Source of the DNA: an uncultured Clostridia bacterium
GTDB lineage: Bacteria > Bacillota > Clostridia > UBA1381
DNA: 64,000 nucleotides
Assembly (NCBI GenBank): GCA_934501535.1
Contig: CAKSUM010000009.1
Coordinates: 1-64,000, forward strand
Reading direction: 5' to 3'
Shown here one piece after another: positions 50,816 to 59,588 of the stretch (the first letter of the stretch is position 1; the number at the start of each line of letters is the position of its first letter). The translations under genes were made by a program, and so were the position numbers. The notes under the pieces were generated by a model, which worked only from the letters and a program-made list of their open reading frames with translations, did not search any database and was not told the DNA's origin.

Positions 50816-52144
50816 CTAAAACCTGAGATATTTCGGAAAATGATTTTTCAATATACCGTCCGACGCTTTTCCCCAGCCGAGCGGAAATCCGCCGTAAAGC
50901 ACGGCAGTCCAGCCTTTTTTGTCTGACGGAAACGTTTCGCCGCCGTAGTATTTTGCAGGCTCGGCTATTTCCTGCGTATTCTTAAAATCCTCCGCCGTCA
51001 GCGCAAGACAAAGCTCATGCGACGGCTCAAACCTCCCTTTTTTGCATGTGCCGAGAAACAGTCCGGCAAGCTCCGTTTTAATCTTGTCTATATCAAGATT
51101 ATGCGGCAAGAGGTACAGTTTATCCCCAAAATCCGCAAAACTGCCCGAAAAATGCGTATTCAGGTACTGTTTTTCAAATAATTCAAATGCGGCTTTATTG
51201 GTACTTTTGTAGTTTTTTTCATATTTTTTCACGCTGCCGTAATTTTTTTGAAACAGCGCATTAAAACAGCCCTCACCCCTTGCGTTATGAGGGAAAATCC
51301 TTTTCGCACCCGAAAGGTCATGATTTACCTCCGCCCATGCGGCATTTGCGTCGGTCATACCCGGCAAAGTGATATTTACCGGTTCTATCCCCGGATGTGT
51401 GTCAAGCACCCACCCGGCAACGCCTTCATTTTCGCAAGGCGCAAATGTGCACGTTGAATACACAAGCTTACCGCCCTTTTTGAGCATTTTAAAAGCCGAG
51501 CGCAGTATTTTCTTCTGTCTGGCAGCACACGATTCGGTGTGCGCCGCGCTCCATTCCGTCACCGCCTGCGGCTCTTTTCTGAACATGCCCTCACCCGAGC
51601 ACGGCGCGTCCACTATGATTTTATCAAAAAAATCCGCATATTTTTCTGCCAGCTTTTCCGGGTTTTCATTGGTCACAACCGCATTCGTTATTCCCATTCT
51701 CCCGATATTTTCGGCAAGAATTTTCGCGCGCTTGGGGATTATTTCATTTGCAACAAGCAAGCCCTTTCCCTGCAGCTTTTCCGCCGCCTGAGTTGCCTTG
51801 CCCCCCGGCGCCGCACACAAATCAAGCACAAAATCCCCCGGTTTTATATCAAGCGCCTCCGCCGCAGACATAGCCGACGGCTCCTGGAAATATACCAGAC
51901 CGCACATATGATACGGGTGTTTGCCTGATAACACGCTTTTTTCCGCATAGTATCCGTTTTTGCACCACGGCACCTGCTCCGGATGTCCGACGCAGCTTTC
52001 CACCGCCGCCCGCGCTCCGCGTTTCAGCAGATTTATTCTCATTCCGCTGCATGCAGGCTCTTCCACGAGCGACATGACAAATTTATCATATTCCGCTCCG
52101 AGTATATTTTTCATTCGTATTTTAAATTCTTCAGGCAGCTGCAT
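50816..52144 (-). CDS. RsmF-like rRNA cytosine-C5 methyltransferase (NOL1/NOP2/Sun family)
   Basis: A 442-residue SAM-dependent enzyme. An N-terminal RNA-binding part leads to the SAM loop in VLDLCAAPGGKATQ, the first catalytic Cys region IIVDAPCSGEGMFRKE and the second Cys in LVYSTCTFAPCENE. The C-terminal extension (from about 300) with LYLLPHNL is typical of the RsmF/YebU group with a PUA-like domain. It methylates cytosine in 16S rRNA or tRNA. Its ATG directly abuts the stop of the glucosyltransferase gene (TAAATG), implying coupling. Confidence 0.88.
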   Translation of the reverse strand: MQLPEEFKIRMKNILGAEYDKFVMSLVEEPACSGMRINLLKRGARAAVESCVGHPEQVPWCKNGYYAEKSVLSGKHPYHMCGLVYFQEPSAMSAAEALDIKPGDFVLDLCAAPGGKATQAAEKLQGKGLLVANEIIPKRAKILAENIGRMGITNAVVTNENPEKLAEKYADFFDKIIVDAPCSGEGMFRKEPQAVTEWSAAHTESCAARQKKILRSAFKMLKKGGKLVYSTCTFAPCENEGVAGWVLDTHPGIEPVNITLPGMTDANAAWAEVNHDLSGAKRIFPHNARGEGCFNALFQKNYGSVKKYEKNYKSTNKAAFELFEKQYLNTHFSGSFADFGDKLYLLPHNLDIDKIKTELAGLFLGTCKKGRFEPSHELCLALTAEDFKNTQEIAEPAKYYGGETFPSDKKGWTAVLYGGFPLGWGKASDGILKNHFPKYLRF

Positions 52145-53266
52145 TTACTTATTTTCTCCGTTTCCGGCAGTTTTTAAAATATATTCGCACAAATCGCGCG
52201 TAGAATTCGGTTTCCCTAAATGAGACACACTCTCCTTTAAAAGCTTCAGCCGCCACGGATTTTCCAGAATTTCAAACAGCGCCTCATCAAGACCGAAGGT
52301 CTCCGTAACCATAATTGCGGCGCCGTTATTTACCAAAAATTCGGTATTTCTGTCCTCTTGTCCGCGAATAGGATTCATTATTATCGCCGGCAGCTGCTTT
52401 GCCAAAAACTCCGAGGTTGTAAGTCCGCCCGGCTTTGTTATAATGCAGTCTGCCGCGTCCATCATTACGTCCACATTCTGAATAAATCCATAAGGTATTA
52501 CAACTTTTTTCCAGTTCGTTTCTATTATTTCACGGAACATCTTATCATTCCGTCCGCATACGCACAAAACCTGAAAATCAATGTCCAGGTCATCGATTGC
52601 CTGAAGATCCTTTGCGATATTTCCGAATCCCATTGAACCCATCATAAGAAGTACCGTTGTCTTATTTTCGATTTTAAGCTCTTCCCGAGCCGCGCTTTTT
52701 TCCGCTTTCTGCGAAAAACACTGCTTTATCGGAATACCGTACGGAAGAATTTTCTCTTTCGATATACCTTTCTTTTTCATTTGATTGTCAAGCAGAGAAT
52801 CCGCGGTAACATATTTGTCAAGCTCGGTGCTTTCCCAGAACGGGTGCACCGTGAAGTCGGTTACTATACCGATTAGCGGACAGTCCACAATTTTTTCCTC
52901 GCGGAGATATGTCATCAGCATGCACGCATACGAATGAGTGCCGATTATAACATCGGGATTGTAACCGATAATATAATCCTTCAGCTTGTGTGAAACTATT
53001 TTTGAAAGCACCGCCACAAGTGAATATTTATCCCATTTTTCCTCGCGCTTGTCCATTTTGTCATACGCTTTTCCGTACAGATTCGGGATATGCTTTGTTG
53101 AAAACAGGTATCCGTTATCTATCGAGTCCGCCAGAAGCGGATTAATATATTCAAAAGTATCCAGCATTTCACATTCAACGCCCATATCGCGCATATAATC
53201 CATAATCGCTGATGCTGTGGAATGATGACCGTAACCGGCTTTTACAGAAATTATAAGAACTTTCAT
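52145..53266 (-). CDS. Diacylglycerol glucosyltransferase-like protein (UgtP/MGDG synthase family)
   Basis: A 373-residue GT28-type glycosyltransferase. The N-terminal MGDG-synthase domain starts LIISVKAGYGHHSTASAI and contains GTHSYACMLM and DFTVHPFW. The C-terminal half has MMGSMGFGNI, VCVCGRNDKM and the sugar-nucleotide site CIITKPGGLTTSEFLAKQLPAI. Such enzymes add glucose or galactose to diacylglycerol to make glycolipids and the lipoteichoic acid anchor at the membrane surface. A UDP-glucose supply would come through the phosphoglucomutase at the start of the window. Confidence 0.88.
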   Translation of the reverse strand: MKVLIISVKAGYGHHSTASAIMDYMRDMGVECEMLDTFEYINPLLADSIDNGYLFSTKHIPNLYGKAYDKMDKREEKWDKYSLVAVLSKIVSHKLKDYIIGYNPDVIIGTHSYACMLMTYLREEKIVDCPLIGIVTDFTVHPFWESTELDKYVTADSLLDNQMKKKGISKEKILPYGIPIKQCFSQKAEKSAAREELKIENKTTVLLMMGSMGFGNIAKDLQAIDDLDIDFQVLCVCGRNDKMFREIIETNWKKVVIPYGFIQNVDVMMDAADCIITKPGGLTTSEFLAKQLPAIIMNPIRGQEDRNTEFLVNNGAAIMVTETFGLDEALFEILENPWRLKLLKESVSHLGKPNSTRDLCEYILKTAGNGENK

Positions 53267-53304
53267 AGTCAGACCCCTTGAAATTTATTGGAATATATGT
53301 TATT

Positions 53305-53333
53305 ATTGTATCATAAGTCGTTGCTTTTTGCAA
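53305..53333 (-). promoter_or_regulatory. Promoter of the glucosyltransferase-rsmF unit
   Basis: On the minus strand TTGCAA (53328-53333), 17 bases, TACAAT (53305-53310), about 40 bases before the start codon. Confidence 0.6.
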
Positions 53334-53362
53334 GACAAACTTTAATAAAAGGAGAAAACCGC

Positions 53363-53884
53363 ATGATTATTTATATGGGCGAACGCGGAATTTTCGACTA
53401 CCTTGTATCCCTCAATATACCTGTCATATTTTCCGGCACGCTTACACAGGCGGAAAAGCTGATCGTAACGGAATATTCCGAGCAGGCAGTCCGGCTGATA
53501 AAAGAAGCCGTACTCGTAAACATTCCCGTTCTGGGGTTGCTTGACGGTTTCCAGAGCGTTATAAAAGCTTTCGACGGCAGATGTACCGATATAGAGTGCG
53601 CCGAGGGAAAACAGGAATGGGCGGTAATCGATACAAGCGTCCCGATTTATTCCGGGCTTGAAACAAGTATACAAATCTGCCGCGGCAAGCCGATAACCCT
53701 TATGGAAACGGTAATGCCGGCTGAGCTTGACTGCATATCCCGTTCCGGCGAGGGCGAAATCATTGCCGTATGCAATCTTATCGCACCCGGCAAGCACGGC
53801 AACATATACGGTCTTAACTACTATCTTGCGTCCGGGCTCACCCCCGACGCCGAAAAAATCGTAAAAAACTTTATAAATCTATAA
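53363..53884 (+). CDS. Degenerate class I glutamine amidotransferase-like protein
   Basis: Start at the ATG behind AAAGGAGAAAA. The 173-residue protein has the layout of a class I glutamine amidotransferase: a short N-terminal strand, IPVLGLLDGFQSVIKAFDG at the nucleophile elbow and IYGLNYYLASG at the place of the His-x-Glu motif. The nucleophile Cys is replaced by Leu60, the neighbouring His by Phe63, and no His-x-Glu pair remains. It therefore should not hydrolyse glutamine. It precedes an ECF S component and hpt on the same strand, so a role in nucleobase or vitamin salvage or sensing is possible. Confidence 0.65.
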   Translation: MIIYMGERGIFDYLVSLNIPVIFSGTLTQAEKLIVTEYSEQAVRLIKEAVLVNIPVLGLLDGFQSVIKAFDGRCTDIECAEGKQEWAVIDTSVPIYSGLETSIQICRGKPITLMETVMPAELDCISRSGEGEIIAVCNLIAPGKHGNIYGLNYYLASGLTPDAEKIVKNFINL

Positions 53885-53895
53885 GGAGCAGAACA

Positions 53896-54435
53896 ATGAA
53901 CAAAAGAACCAAAGAACTCGCTTTGGCGGCGCTGCTTACGGCGCTGTCCGTACTTATCACATACTCGCCGCTTAAGCTTACAACACCGTTTTTCACACTC
54001 ACCCTCGGCTCGCACGTACCTACCATGCTTGCAATGTTTTTAAGCCCGTGGGTAATCGTCATGACAGTAATAGGCAGCTGCCTCGGATTTTTCATGACAA
54101 TCCCGGCGCCGATGTCAATAATTGTTGTTGCACGCGCCGCAATGCACCTTATCTTCGCTCTGGCTGGCTATAAAATGCTGCAAAACGGCAAATTCAACAT
54201 ATATCTTATCATTATAATAACAGCACTGCTGCATGCCTTGGCAGAGGGAATTGTTGTATACATTCTCACGCCCATTGTCCTGGACGGCGAAACGGCGGCA
54301 ATGACTGCCGCGCTGATTGCTTTTGCCGGAACAGCAGTACACCACATGATTGACTGCGCAATTACCGCACCTATAGCGGCAGCGCTGTTTAAAGCAAAAA
54401 TAATACACATACCGCAATGCTTCGGGAGGAAATGA
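53896..54435 (+). CDS. ECF transporter S component, NiaX-like
   Basis: A 179-residue membrane protein with six hydrophobic segments. FTLTLGSHVPTMLAMFLSPWVIVMTVIGSCLGFFM resembles niacin-type S components (NiaX). The substrate is not certain; location between the amidotransferase-like gene (11 bases) and hpt (coupled) would also suit a purine-related compound. No ECF A or T subunit is nearby. A GGAGCAGA site precedes the start. Confidence 0.75.
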   Translation: MNKRTKELALAALLTALSVLITYSPLKLTTPFFTLTLGSHVPTMLAMFLSPWVIVMTVIGSCLGFFMTIPAPMSIIVVARAAMHLIFALAGYKMLQNGKFNIYLIIIITALLHALAEGIVVYILTPIVLDGETAAMTAALIAFAGTAVHHMIDCAITAPIAAALFKAKIIHIPQCFGRK

Positions 54436-54437
54436 AA

Positions 54438-54980
54438 ATGCATCAGGACGTAGAAAAAATTTTAGTAAGTGAAGAACAAATCAAAGCGGCGGTTTCACGC
54501 ATCGCCGATGAAATCAACCGTGATTTAAACGGTGAGCCGCTGCTTGTCGTATCCATTCTGAAAGGCTCAACGCCTTTTGCAATGGATTTGATCAAAAAAC
54601 TGACCATGCCGGTAACGCTTGATTTTATGCAGGCGTCAAGCTACGGCAAGTCCACCGAATCAAGCGGATTTATCAACATGAAAAAGGATTTGGAGCAGGA
54701 TATTACCGGCAAAAACGTGCTTATAGTAGAGGACATTATCGACAGCGGAAATACGCTCTATAAAATCAAAAAGCTGCTCGAACACCGCAACGCAAAAAGC
54801 GTGCGTATCTGCACTATGCTGGATAAACCGTCACGCCGCGTTGTTGATGTAAAGGTTGATTATGTCGGCTATGACATTCCCGACGAATTTGCTATCGGAT
54901 ACGGGCTTGATTACGATGAATTATACCGAAATTTACCGTACATAGGTGTTTTGAAAAAAACAGTTTATGAAAATAATTAA
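54438..54980 (+). CDS. hpt: Hypoxanthine phosphoribosyltransferase
   Basis: Start chosen at the ATG 8 bases after GGGAGG; an ATG at 54432 overlaps the upstream stop (ATGA) but sits only two bases from that site. About 180 residues. The PRPP-binding loop is VEDIIDSGNTL, with VVSILKGSTPFAMDL before it and VDYVGYDIPDEFAIGYGLDYDELYRNLPYIG at the C-terminus, all typical of bacterial Hpt. It salvages hypoxanthine and guanine to IMP and GMP. It ends the three-gene unit with the S component. Confidence 0.94.
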   Translation: MHQDVEKILVSEEQIKAAVSRIADEINRDLNGEPLLVVSILKGSTPFAMDLIKKLTMPVTLDFMQASSYGKSTESSGFINMKKDLEQDITGKNVLIVEDIIDSGNTLYKIKKLLEHRNAKSVRICTMLDKPSRRVVDVKVDYVGYDIPDEFAIGYGLDYDELYRNLPYIGVLKKTVYENN

Positions 54981-55013
54981 CAGCGTACATCCGTTTTATT
55001 ACACTTAATAAAA

Positions 55014-55052
55014 AAAACCGCGGCAGAATAATTTCATTTTGCCGCGGTATTT
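55014..55052. terminator. Bidirectional terminator between hpt and the flavodiiron gene
   Basis: ACCGCGGCA pairs with TGCCGCGGT around about 14 bases and is flanked by A-rich sequence on the left and T-rich on the right, fitting both convergent genes. Confidence 0.85.
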
Positions 55053-55064
55053 TATTATCTTCTG

Positions 55065-56222
55065 TTAATTTTTGCAAAGCTCGTCCGCAAGTGCGTCAAG
55101 CTCCGCCGTGCTCTGTTCATTCAGCACGGATTTAATATGAACCTCATTCTCCGCAAAAACGATGTCCTTTGATTTCTCAAACATCGCTTTCATCACTCTG
55201 CCGGCAGTCGCCGCCCAGGTTCCGTTTTCAATGATACCGATTGTCCGTTTCTGATAATTTCTTTCGGTCAGCGCTTCAATAAACGTGCGCATAAACGGGA
55301 AAATATCCGCATTATATGTTGTGGTTGCCAGCACAAGCCTGTCATATCTGAATGCGTCCTCAACAGCCTCTGCCATATCCTCACGCGCCAAATCGCTTAT
55401 CGCAACCTTCGGGCAGCCCTTCTCGCAAAGCTTATCCGCAAGCATAAGAGCCGCTTTTTTCGTTCCTCCGTAAACCGATGTATACGCAATCAAAACACCC
55501 TTGTTTTCCGGCTCATATGATGACCATGTATTGTACAGTCCTAGGTAATATTCAAGATTTTCCGACAGTATCGGGCCGTGCAGCGGACAGATAATCTTTA
55601 TATCAAGCCCCGCAGCTTTCTTCAGCAGCGCCTGTACCTGTGCTCCGTATTTACCAACAATGCCGAAATAATAGCGCCGTGCCTCGCACGCCCAGTCCTC
55701 GCACGCGTCAAGCGCACCGAATTTTCCGAAACCGTCGGCAGAAAACAACACTTTATCGCAGCTGTCATATGTAACAATAACCTCCGGCCAGTGAACCATC
55801 GGCGCGGTTATAAATGTCAGCTCATGTTTTCCGAGATTTAACGTACTCCCCTCGCCTGCCTCAATTCTTCTGTCCTCATATGCCGTGCCGAAAAACTGCT
55901 TCATCATTACAAATGCTTTTGAGCTTGCAACGATTTTCGCGTCCTTATATTTGTCCATAAACTCCGCCGCATTTGCCGAGTGGTCAGGCTCCATGTGCTG
56001 CACTATAAGATAGTCCGGCGTTCTGCCGTCCAGCGCACGTTCAATATTGCCGAGCCATTCGTCTTTAAAGCGCGCGTCAACGGTATCAAAAACCGCAATC
56101 TTTTCATCTTTAATAATATATGAATTGTATGCCATTCCGTTTTCAACGGCATACTGACCTTCAAACAGGTCAATATCGCGGTCATTTACGCCGACATATA
56201 TGATGTCATTTGTTATTTTCAT
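55065..56222 (-). CDS. fprA: Flavodiiron protein (FprA family A-type flavoprotein)
   Basis: A 385-residue protein that reduces O2 to water or NO to N2O, protecting strict anaerobes. The metallo-beta-lactamase-like domain carries the diiron ligands H76, E78, D80 and H81 in QHMEPDHSAN, with further His in APMVHWPEV and CPLHGPIL. The C-terminal flavodoxin domain starts LIAYTSVYGGTKKAA (FMN site). There is no rubredoxin or reductase extension. It is a single-gene unit. Confidence 0.93.
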   Translation of the reverse strand: MKITNDIIYVGVNDRDIDLFEGQYAVENGMAYNSYIIKDEKIAVFDTVDARFKDEWLGNIERALDGRTPDYLIVQHMEPDHSANAAEFMDKYKDAKIVASSKAFVMMKQFFGTAYEDRRIEAGEGSTLNLGKHELTFITAPMVHWPEVIVTYDSCDKVLFSADGFGKFGALDACEDWACEARRYYFGIVGKYGAQVQALLKKAAGLDIKIICPLHGPILSENLEYYLGLYNTWSSYEPENKGVLIAYTSVYGGTKKAALMLADKLCEKGCPKVAISDLAREDMAEAVEDAFRYDRLVLATTTYNADIFPFMRTFIEALTERNYQKRTIGIIENGTWAATAGRVMKAMFEKSKDIVFAENEVHIKSVLNEQSTAELDALADELCKN

Positions 56223-56320
56223 AATAAATTCCTCCCAAAAGCTTATCTGTCTTTATTTTATCACATACCGTGACGAAATTCAAGGATTTTCCGTAAAATT
56301 GCGGTGCGCGAAACCCTTAA

Positions 56321-57703
56321 TCAGCTATCCTCAAATTCACCCAAAACATAGCAGTTTCTGCCGTTTTCCTTTGCTTTATATAAAAGGGTATCGGTCTTTT
56401 TCATGAGCATTGTCATATCCTCCGGGAACGAGAAATGGCAAGCCCCGACGCTGCACGTTACTCTCTGCCCGCCGCACGACGCACCCGCAATTTCCACAAA
56501 AAATACATCAAGCATTTTTCTCAGTTCGGCTTCCGATAAAGATACCTTATCAATCATAACGGCAAATTCGTCTCCGCCCATTCTGCCGACAATTCCGCAG
56601 TCATAAAACATATTCTTGAGTGCCTGGGCAATTTCTCGTAACACCTTGTCTCCCGACGCATGCCCGAGAGAATCGTTTATTTTCTTAAAATGGTCAACGT
56701 CCAGAAACAGAAACCATCCGTCAACGCATGTGCACAGACTGTGATCTCTCTGTATTCGTTCGCAGCAGTTCAGGAAAATTCTTCTGCCCATAACATTCGT
56801 AACCGTGTCAAATTCACTCATAAAATTCCGATACGAAGTATACGAATATCCCATTATCAGGACTATAATACTGATTACATTTAAAGAAAACGCCGCTAAA
56901 GTAAACTGAATTTGCAGATGAATAAGATCCTCGTCTATAGTATCGGAAACATCGATATTATGCATGCGCAGCATATATGACGTACGGTTTGAAAAATACA
57001 GCGCTGCAACTATTGTCATACAGAAAGCAAAGACAGTAAACACAGTAATGACTTTTCGTTTTACTCTGTCATCAACCGTCGGATTATCTTTTGTGCCGTC
57101 TATTGCAACCTTGATTTTTTCAATCTTCTTTTCATCATACAGACGCCACAGCACTACCATAAGCACCGCCGATGCAACTATTGACACAATGTTGCTTACA
57201 TAAAGATACTTCGCGTGCGTATATCCGTATACGGCGCTCGGGAAATAAATATACATTGCCATCATTACAAGCCATGCATGAACAATCGGTGAAATACTTG
57301 AAAGAACACCGATCCAAATTTCGGCGCGACGCCGTTTTTTCGCAAAGTCATATGCCATGCCGGCAAGCAGACCGAACAGCACTCTTGCGCCAACGCACAT
57401 AACAAAGCTTCCGAAAGGATTCGAGCTAAACCACGGCGAAAAAATTCTGTCAGCCCACATGGTATAAAAACATGTGGCTTTATACATACTTGCAAGTCCG
57501 AAAATCAGTCCCATAGCGGTCGACTGAACAGGACCGAGAAAGCATGCGGCAACCAGAACCGGAATATACGCAAATGTAATTGAAAACGGTCCTATGTGAA
57601 TATATCCCAAAAATGTAAAAGACATTAATATTTCAAACGCAACCAGTATCAGAAATACATATAAGTTAAAAGCTGAAAAATTCTGTTTCTTATGCAAATT
57701 CAT
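56321..57703 (-). CDS. Membrane GGDEF protein with an ECF S component-like sensor
   Basis: Start at ATG 57703 (a TTG three codons earlier is an alternative). About 460 residues. The first half is membrane-embedded, and IHIGPFSITFAYIPVLVAACFLGPVQSTAMGLIFGLASMY closely follows the pattern of ECF transporter S components. Two further helices (about 225 and 270) precede a C-terminal GGDEF domain with FLFLDVDHFKKINDSLGHASGD and RMGGDEFAV. The active-site motif is intact, so cyclic-di-GMP synthesis is predicted. The usual RxxD inhibitory site is not evident. A vitamin or small molecule could be the signal. Confidence 0.85.
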   Translation of the reverse strand: MNLHKKQNFSAFNLYVFLILVAFEILMSFTFLGYIHIGPFSITFAYIPVLVAACFLGPVQSTAMGLIFGLASMYKATCFYTMWADRIFSPWFSSNPFGSFVMCVGARVLFGLLAGMAYDFAKKRRRAEIWIGVLSSISPIVHAWLVMMAMYIYFPSAVYGYTHAKYLYVSNIVSIVASAVLMVVLWRLYDEKKIEKIKVAIDGTKDNPTVDDRVKRKVITVFTVFAFCMTIVAALYFSNRTSYMLRMHNIDVSDTIDEDLIHLQIQFTLAAFSLNVISIIVLIMGYSYTSYRNFMSEFDTVTNVMGRRIFLNCCERIQRDHSLCTCVDGWFLFLDVDHFKKINDSLGHASGDKVLREIAQALKNMFYDCGIVGRMGGDEFAVMIDKVSLSEAELRKMLDVFFVEIAGASCGGQRVTCSVGACHFSFPEDMTMLMKKTDTLLYKAKENGRNCYVLGEFEDS

Positions 57704-57771
57704 ACTCCTCAAAGTTCTCCAATTCCACTTCGTTATTTTTTATAAATTTTGGCACCTACTCCCTTTTCTGC

Positions 57772-57800
57772 ATTATAACACAAAGCCGGAATTTTTTCAA
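57772..57800 (-). promoter_or_regulatory. Sigma-A promoter of the GGDEF gene
   Basis: On the minus strand TTGAAA (57795-57800), 17 bases, TATAAT (57772-57777), then a leader of about 60 bases. The rest of the gap to spoIIP is AT-rich with no other signal. Confidence 0.75.
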
Positions 57801-57886
57801 CCATTTTTCAGATAAATTATCAAAATCTGTCGCATTGCAGGCATGAAACTTAAAAATTCCCCGGGTAATATATCCGAGTTATGAAA

Positions 57887-58948
57887 TTATTTATTTTTCA
57901 GCACTGCCGCAATCGCCTCCGCAACGCACTTTCCGCCGTTCACCGCCTCCTGCATAGTATTGCCGTTGGTGCCTATTTCCACTATGAGCGAACCCGTTGT
58001 CATATGCTCGTTAAAGCGCTCCTGCCTTACGTCTATCGGACGCATCAGCGACGGATAAAGTTCAATCGCTTTCGCCTGTATATGCGACGCAAATTTGAAA
58101 TTTTCCTGCCAGCTGTCATGCTTTAGCGTCGCATTTGTTCCGACCACGAGCATAACCTGCGCCGTCGGTATTCCGTTTATCTCCGACATGAGCTTAACCT
58201 TGGTTCCGTCCGCCTTGGTAATTCCGTCTCGGTGAACATCAAGTACAACCTTAATTCCGCCGTATTTATTCAAATTATTCTGTATTGTTGCCGCAGCGCG
58301 CTTGTATGAACCGTTATATGCCGGATAATCATGCACCGTTGTATCGTGCACCGTTTCAATGCCGTTATTCCTGAATACCTCCGCCATCGCCTCGCCGACC
58401 ACCGTTATATTCTTTGTTTCATCGAGATTTCTGTCCGGCGCACCCTTGATGTAATTTTCTTCACTGTAGCTTTCGGTTGTGTGGGTGTGCATAATCAGCA
58501 CCTGCGGGCCGTTTGCATCGAGCCCGAACGCAAGAGGCAAATTTATAAAATCCGACGGATTTACATTAATTCCGCTTGCATTTGACACCTGCAGCCCCTT
58601 GTCTGCCCTGCGGCTTTCCGCCCGCATCATCTCCGGCTGCTGCGTCGGTTCTGCGGTCGCCTCCGGCATCGGCTCCGCCGAAGGAACAGGTTTTTCGTCC
58701 CCGAACACGAAAAAATGCCGCAGCATACTTTGGGGCAGCTTCGACGCCTTTTCCGTTACGTTTTTTACCGTATCCCCTACGCTTTTATCTGCCGCCGGCG
58801 TCAGCTCGCTGTCGATTATTTTTTCATAATCCGAAAATGCCGTTATATCTTTTTTCCACGGCGCCGCACCGATAAGGCAGGCACACACCCCAAAAAGAGC
58901 TGCAATACAGCCCGCATATATAAGCTTTTTTCTTGTAATTACTATCAT
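57887..58948 (-). CDS. spoIIP: Stage II sporulation protein P
   Basis: Start at the ATG behind AAAGGGACAAG. About 353 residues: an N-terminal membrane anchor (residues 8-27), a low-complexity Pro/Glu/Ala linker with PEATAEPTQQPE, then the amidase/endopeptidase domain with PQVLIMHTHTTESYSEE, VHDYPAYNGSYKRA, LDVHRDGI and EIGTNGNTMQEA. SpoIIP degrades peptidoglycan during engulfment together with SpoIID and SpoIIM. Monocistronic here; the usual neighbour gpr is not present. Confidence 0.92.
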   Translation of the reverse strand: MIVITRKKLIYAGCIAALFGVCACLIGAAPWKKDITAFSDYEKIIDSELTPAADKSVGDTVKNVTEKASKLPQSMLRHFFVFGDEKPVPSAEPMPEATAEPTQQPEMMRAESRRADKGLQVSNASGINVNPSDFINLPLAFGLDANGPQVLIMHTHTTESYSEENYIKGAPDRNLDETKNITVVGEAMAEVFRNNGIETVHDTTVHDYPAYNGSYKRAAATIQNNLNKYGGIKVVLDVHRDGITKADGTKVKLMSEINGIPTAQVMLVVGTNATLKHDSWQENFKFASHIQAKAIELYPSLMRPIDVRQERFNEHMTTGSLIVEIGTNGNTMQEAVNGGKCVAEAIAAVLKNK

Positions 58949-59062
58949 TCTTGTCCCTTTAATCAACAATTGCATCTCCTTTTTGTCTTTTATAAATAAT
59001 ACTTATGTTTACAGCTGTTTATGCACCCGACAAAAAAATAAATTTTTATTGTAAAAAAGGCT

Positions 59063-59091
59063 TGATTTTTTTATAAAACAGTGATATAATA
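59063..59091 (+). promoter_or_regulatory. Sigma-A promoter of rplS
   Basis: TTGATT (59063-59068), 17 bases, TATAAT (59086-59091). Transcripts would begin near 59098 and carry the L19 leader. Confidence 0.78.
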
Positions 59092-59097
59092 TATAAG

Positions 59098-59157
59098 TTA
59101 ATTACGGACGGTCCTCTGCCTCGGTCGGCACGAACGTCGCAGATAAAAAAGGAGGGC
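59098..59157 (+). ncRNA. Ribosomal protein L19 leader RNA
   Basis: The short leader contains ACGGACGGTCC, CTGCC, GGCACGAACGTCGCAG and then the GGAGG site, which matches the conserved L19 leader of Firmicutes as I remember it. It would mediate feedback control by excess L19. The CTGCC/GGCA and CTGC/GCAG segments can pair. Confidence 0.75.
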
Positions 59158-59160
59158 ACA

Positions 59161-59514
59161 ATGATGAATGCAAATGAAATCATCAGCGCTATTACAAAAG
59201 ACCAGATAAGAACAGACTTACCGGACCTTACAGTCGGCAACAACGTAAAGGTTTATCAAAAGGTAGTCGAGGGTAACCGTACAAGAACTCAGATGTTCGA
59301 AGGTACCATTATCAAAAAACAGGGCAGCGGCATAGGCGCAACATTTACCGTAAGACGTCTTTCATACGGTGTCGGTGTCGAAAAAACATGGCCGGTCAAC
59401 TCACCTATTATTGAAAAGATTGAAATTTCAAGAAAAGGTAAAGTCAGACGTGCAAGACTGTTCTACATTCGTGACAGAGTCGGCAAGGCTGCTAAGGTTA
59501 AGGAAAGAATTTAA
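59161..59514 (+). CDS. rplS: 50S ribosomal protein L19
   Basis: A 117-residue ribosomal protein with the family segments VKVYQKVVEGNRTRTQMFEGTIIKKQGSG, FTVRRLSYGVGVEKTWPVNSP and KGKVRRARLFYIRDRVGKAAKVKE. It lies at the 30S-50S interface. The tandem ATGs at 59161 and 59164 both fit the GGAGGG site. The usual trmD and rimM neighbours are absent upstream; lepB and rbgA follow as in B. subtilis. Confidence 0.97.
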   Translation: MMNANEIISAITKDQIRTDLPDLTVGNNVKVYQKVVEGNRTRTQMFEGTIIKKQGSGIGATFTVRRLSYGVGVEKTWPVNSPIIEKIEISRKGKVRRARLFYIRDRVGKAAKVKERI

Positions 59515-59539
59515 GTTTTTCCTGCAAACAATGAGGCTG

Positions 59540-59562
59540 AGGGGCATTTGATGTCCCTTTTT
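59540..59562 (+). terminator. Terminator after rplS
   Basis: GGGGCAT pairs with ATGTCCC around three bases and runs into TTTTT; lepB starts 27 bases later. Some read-through into lepB is likely because no new promoter is evident. Confidence 0.7.
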
Positions 59563-59588
59563 GCTTACTTCACGGACAAATTTAAGAG

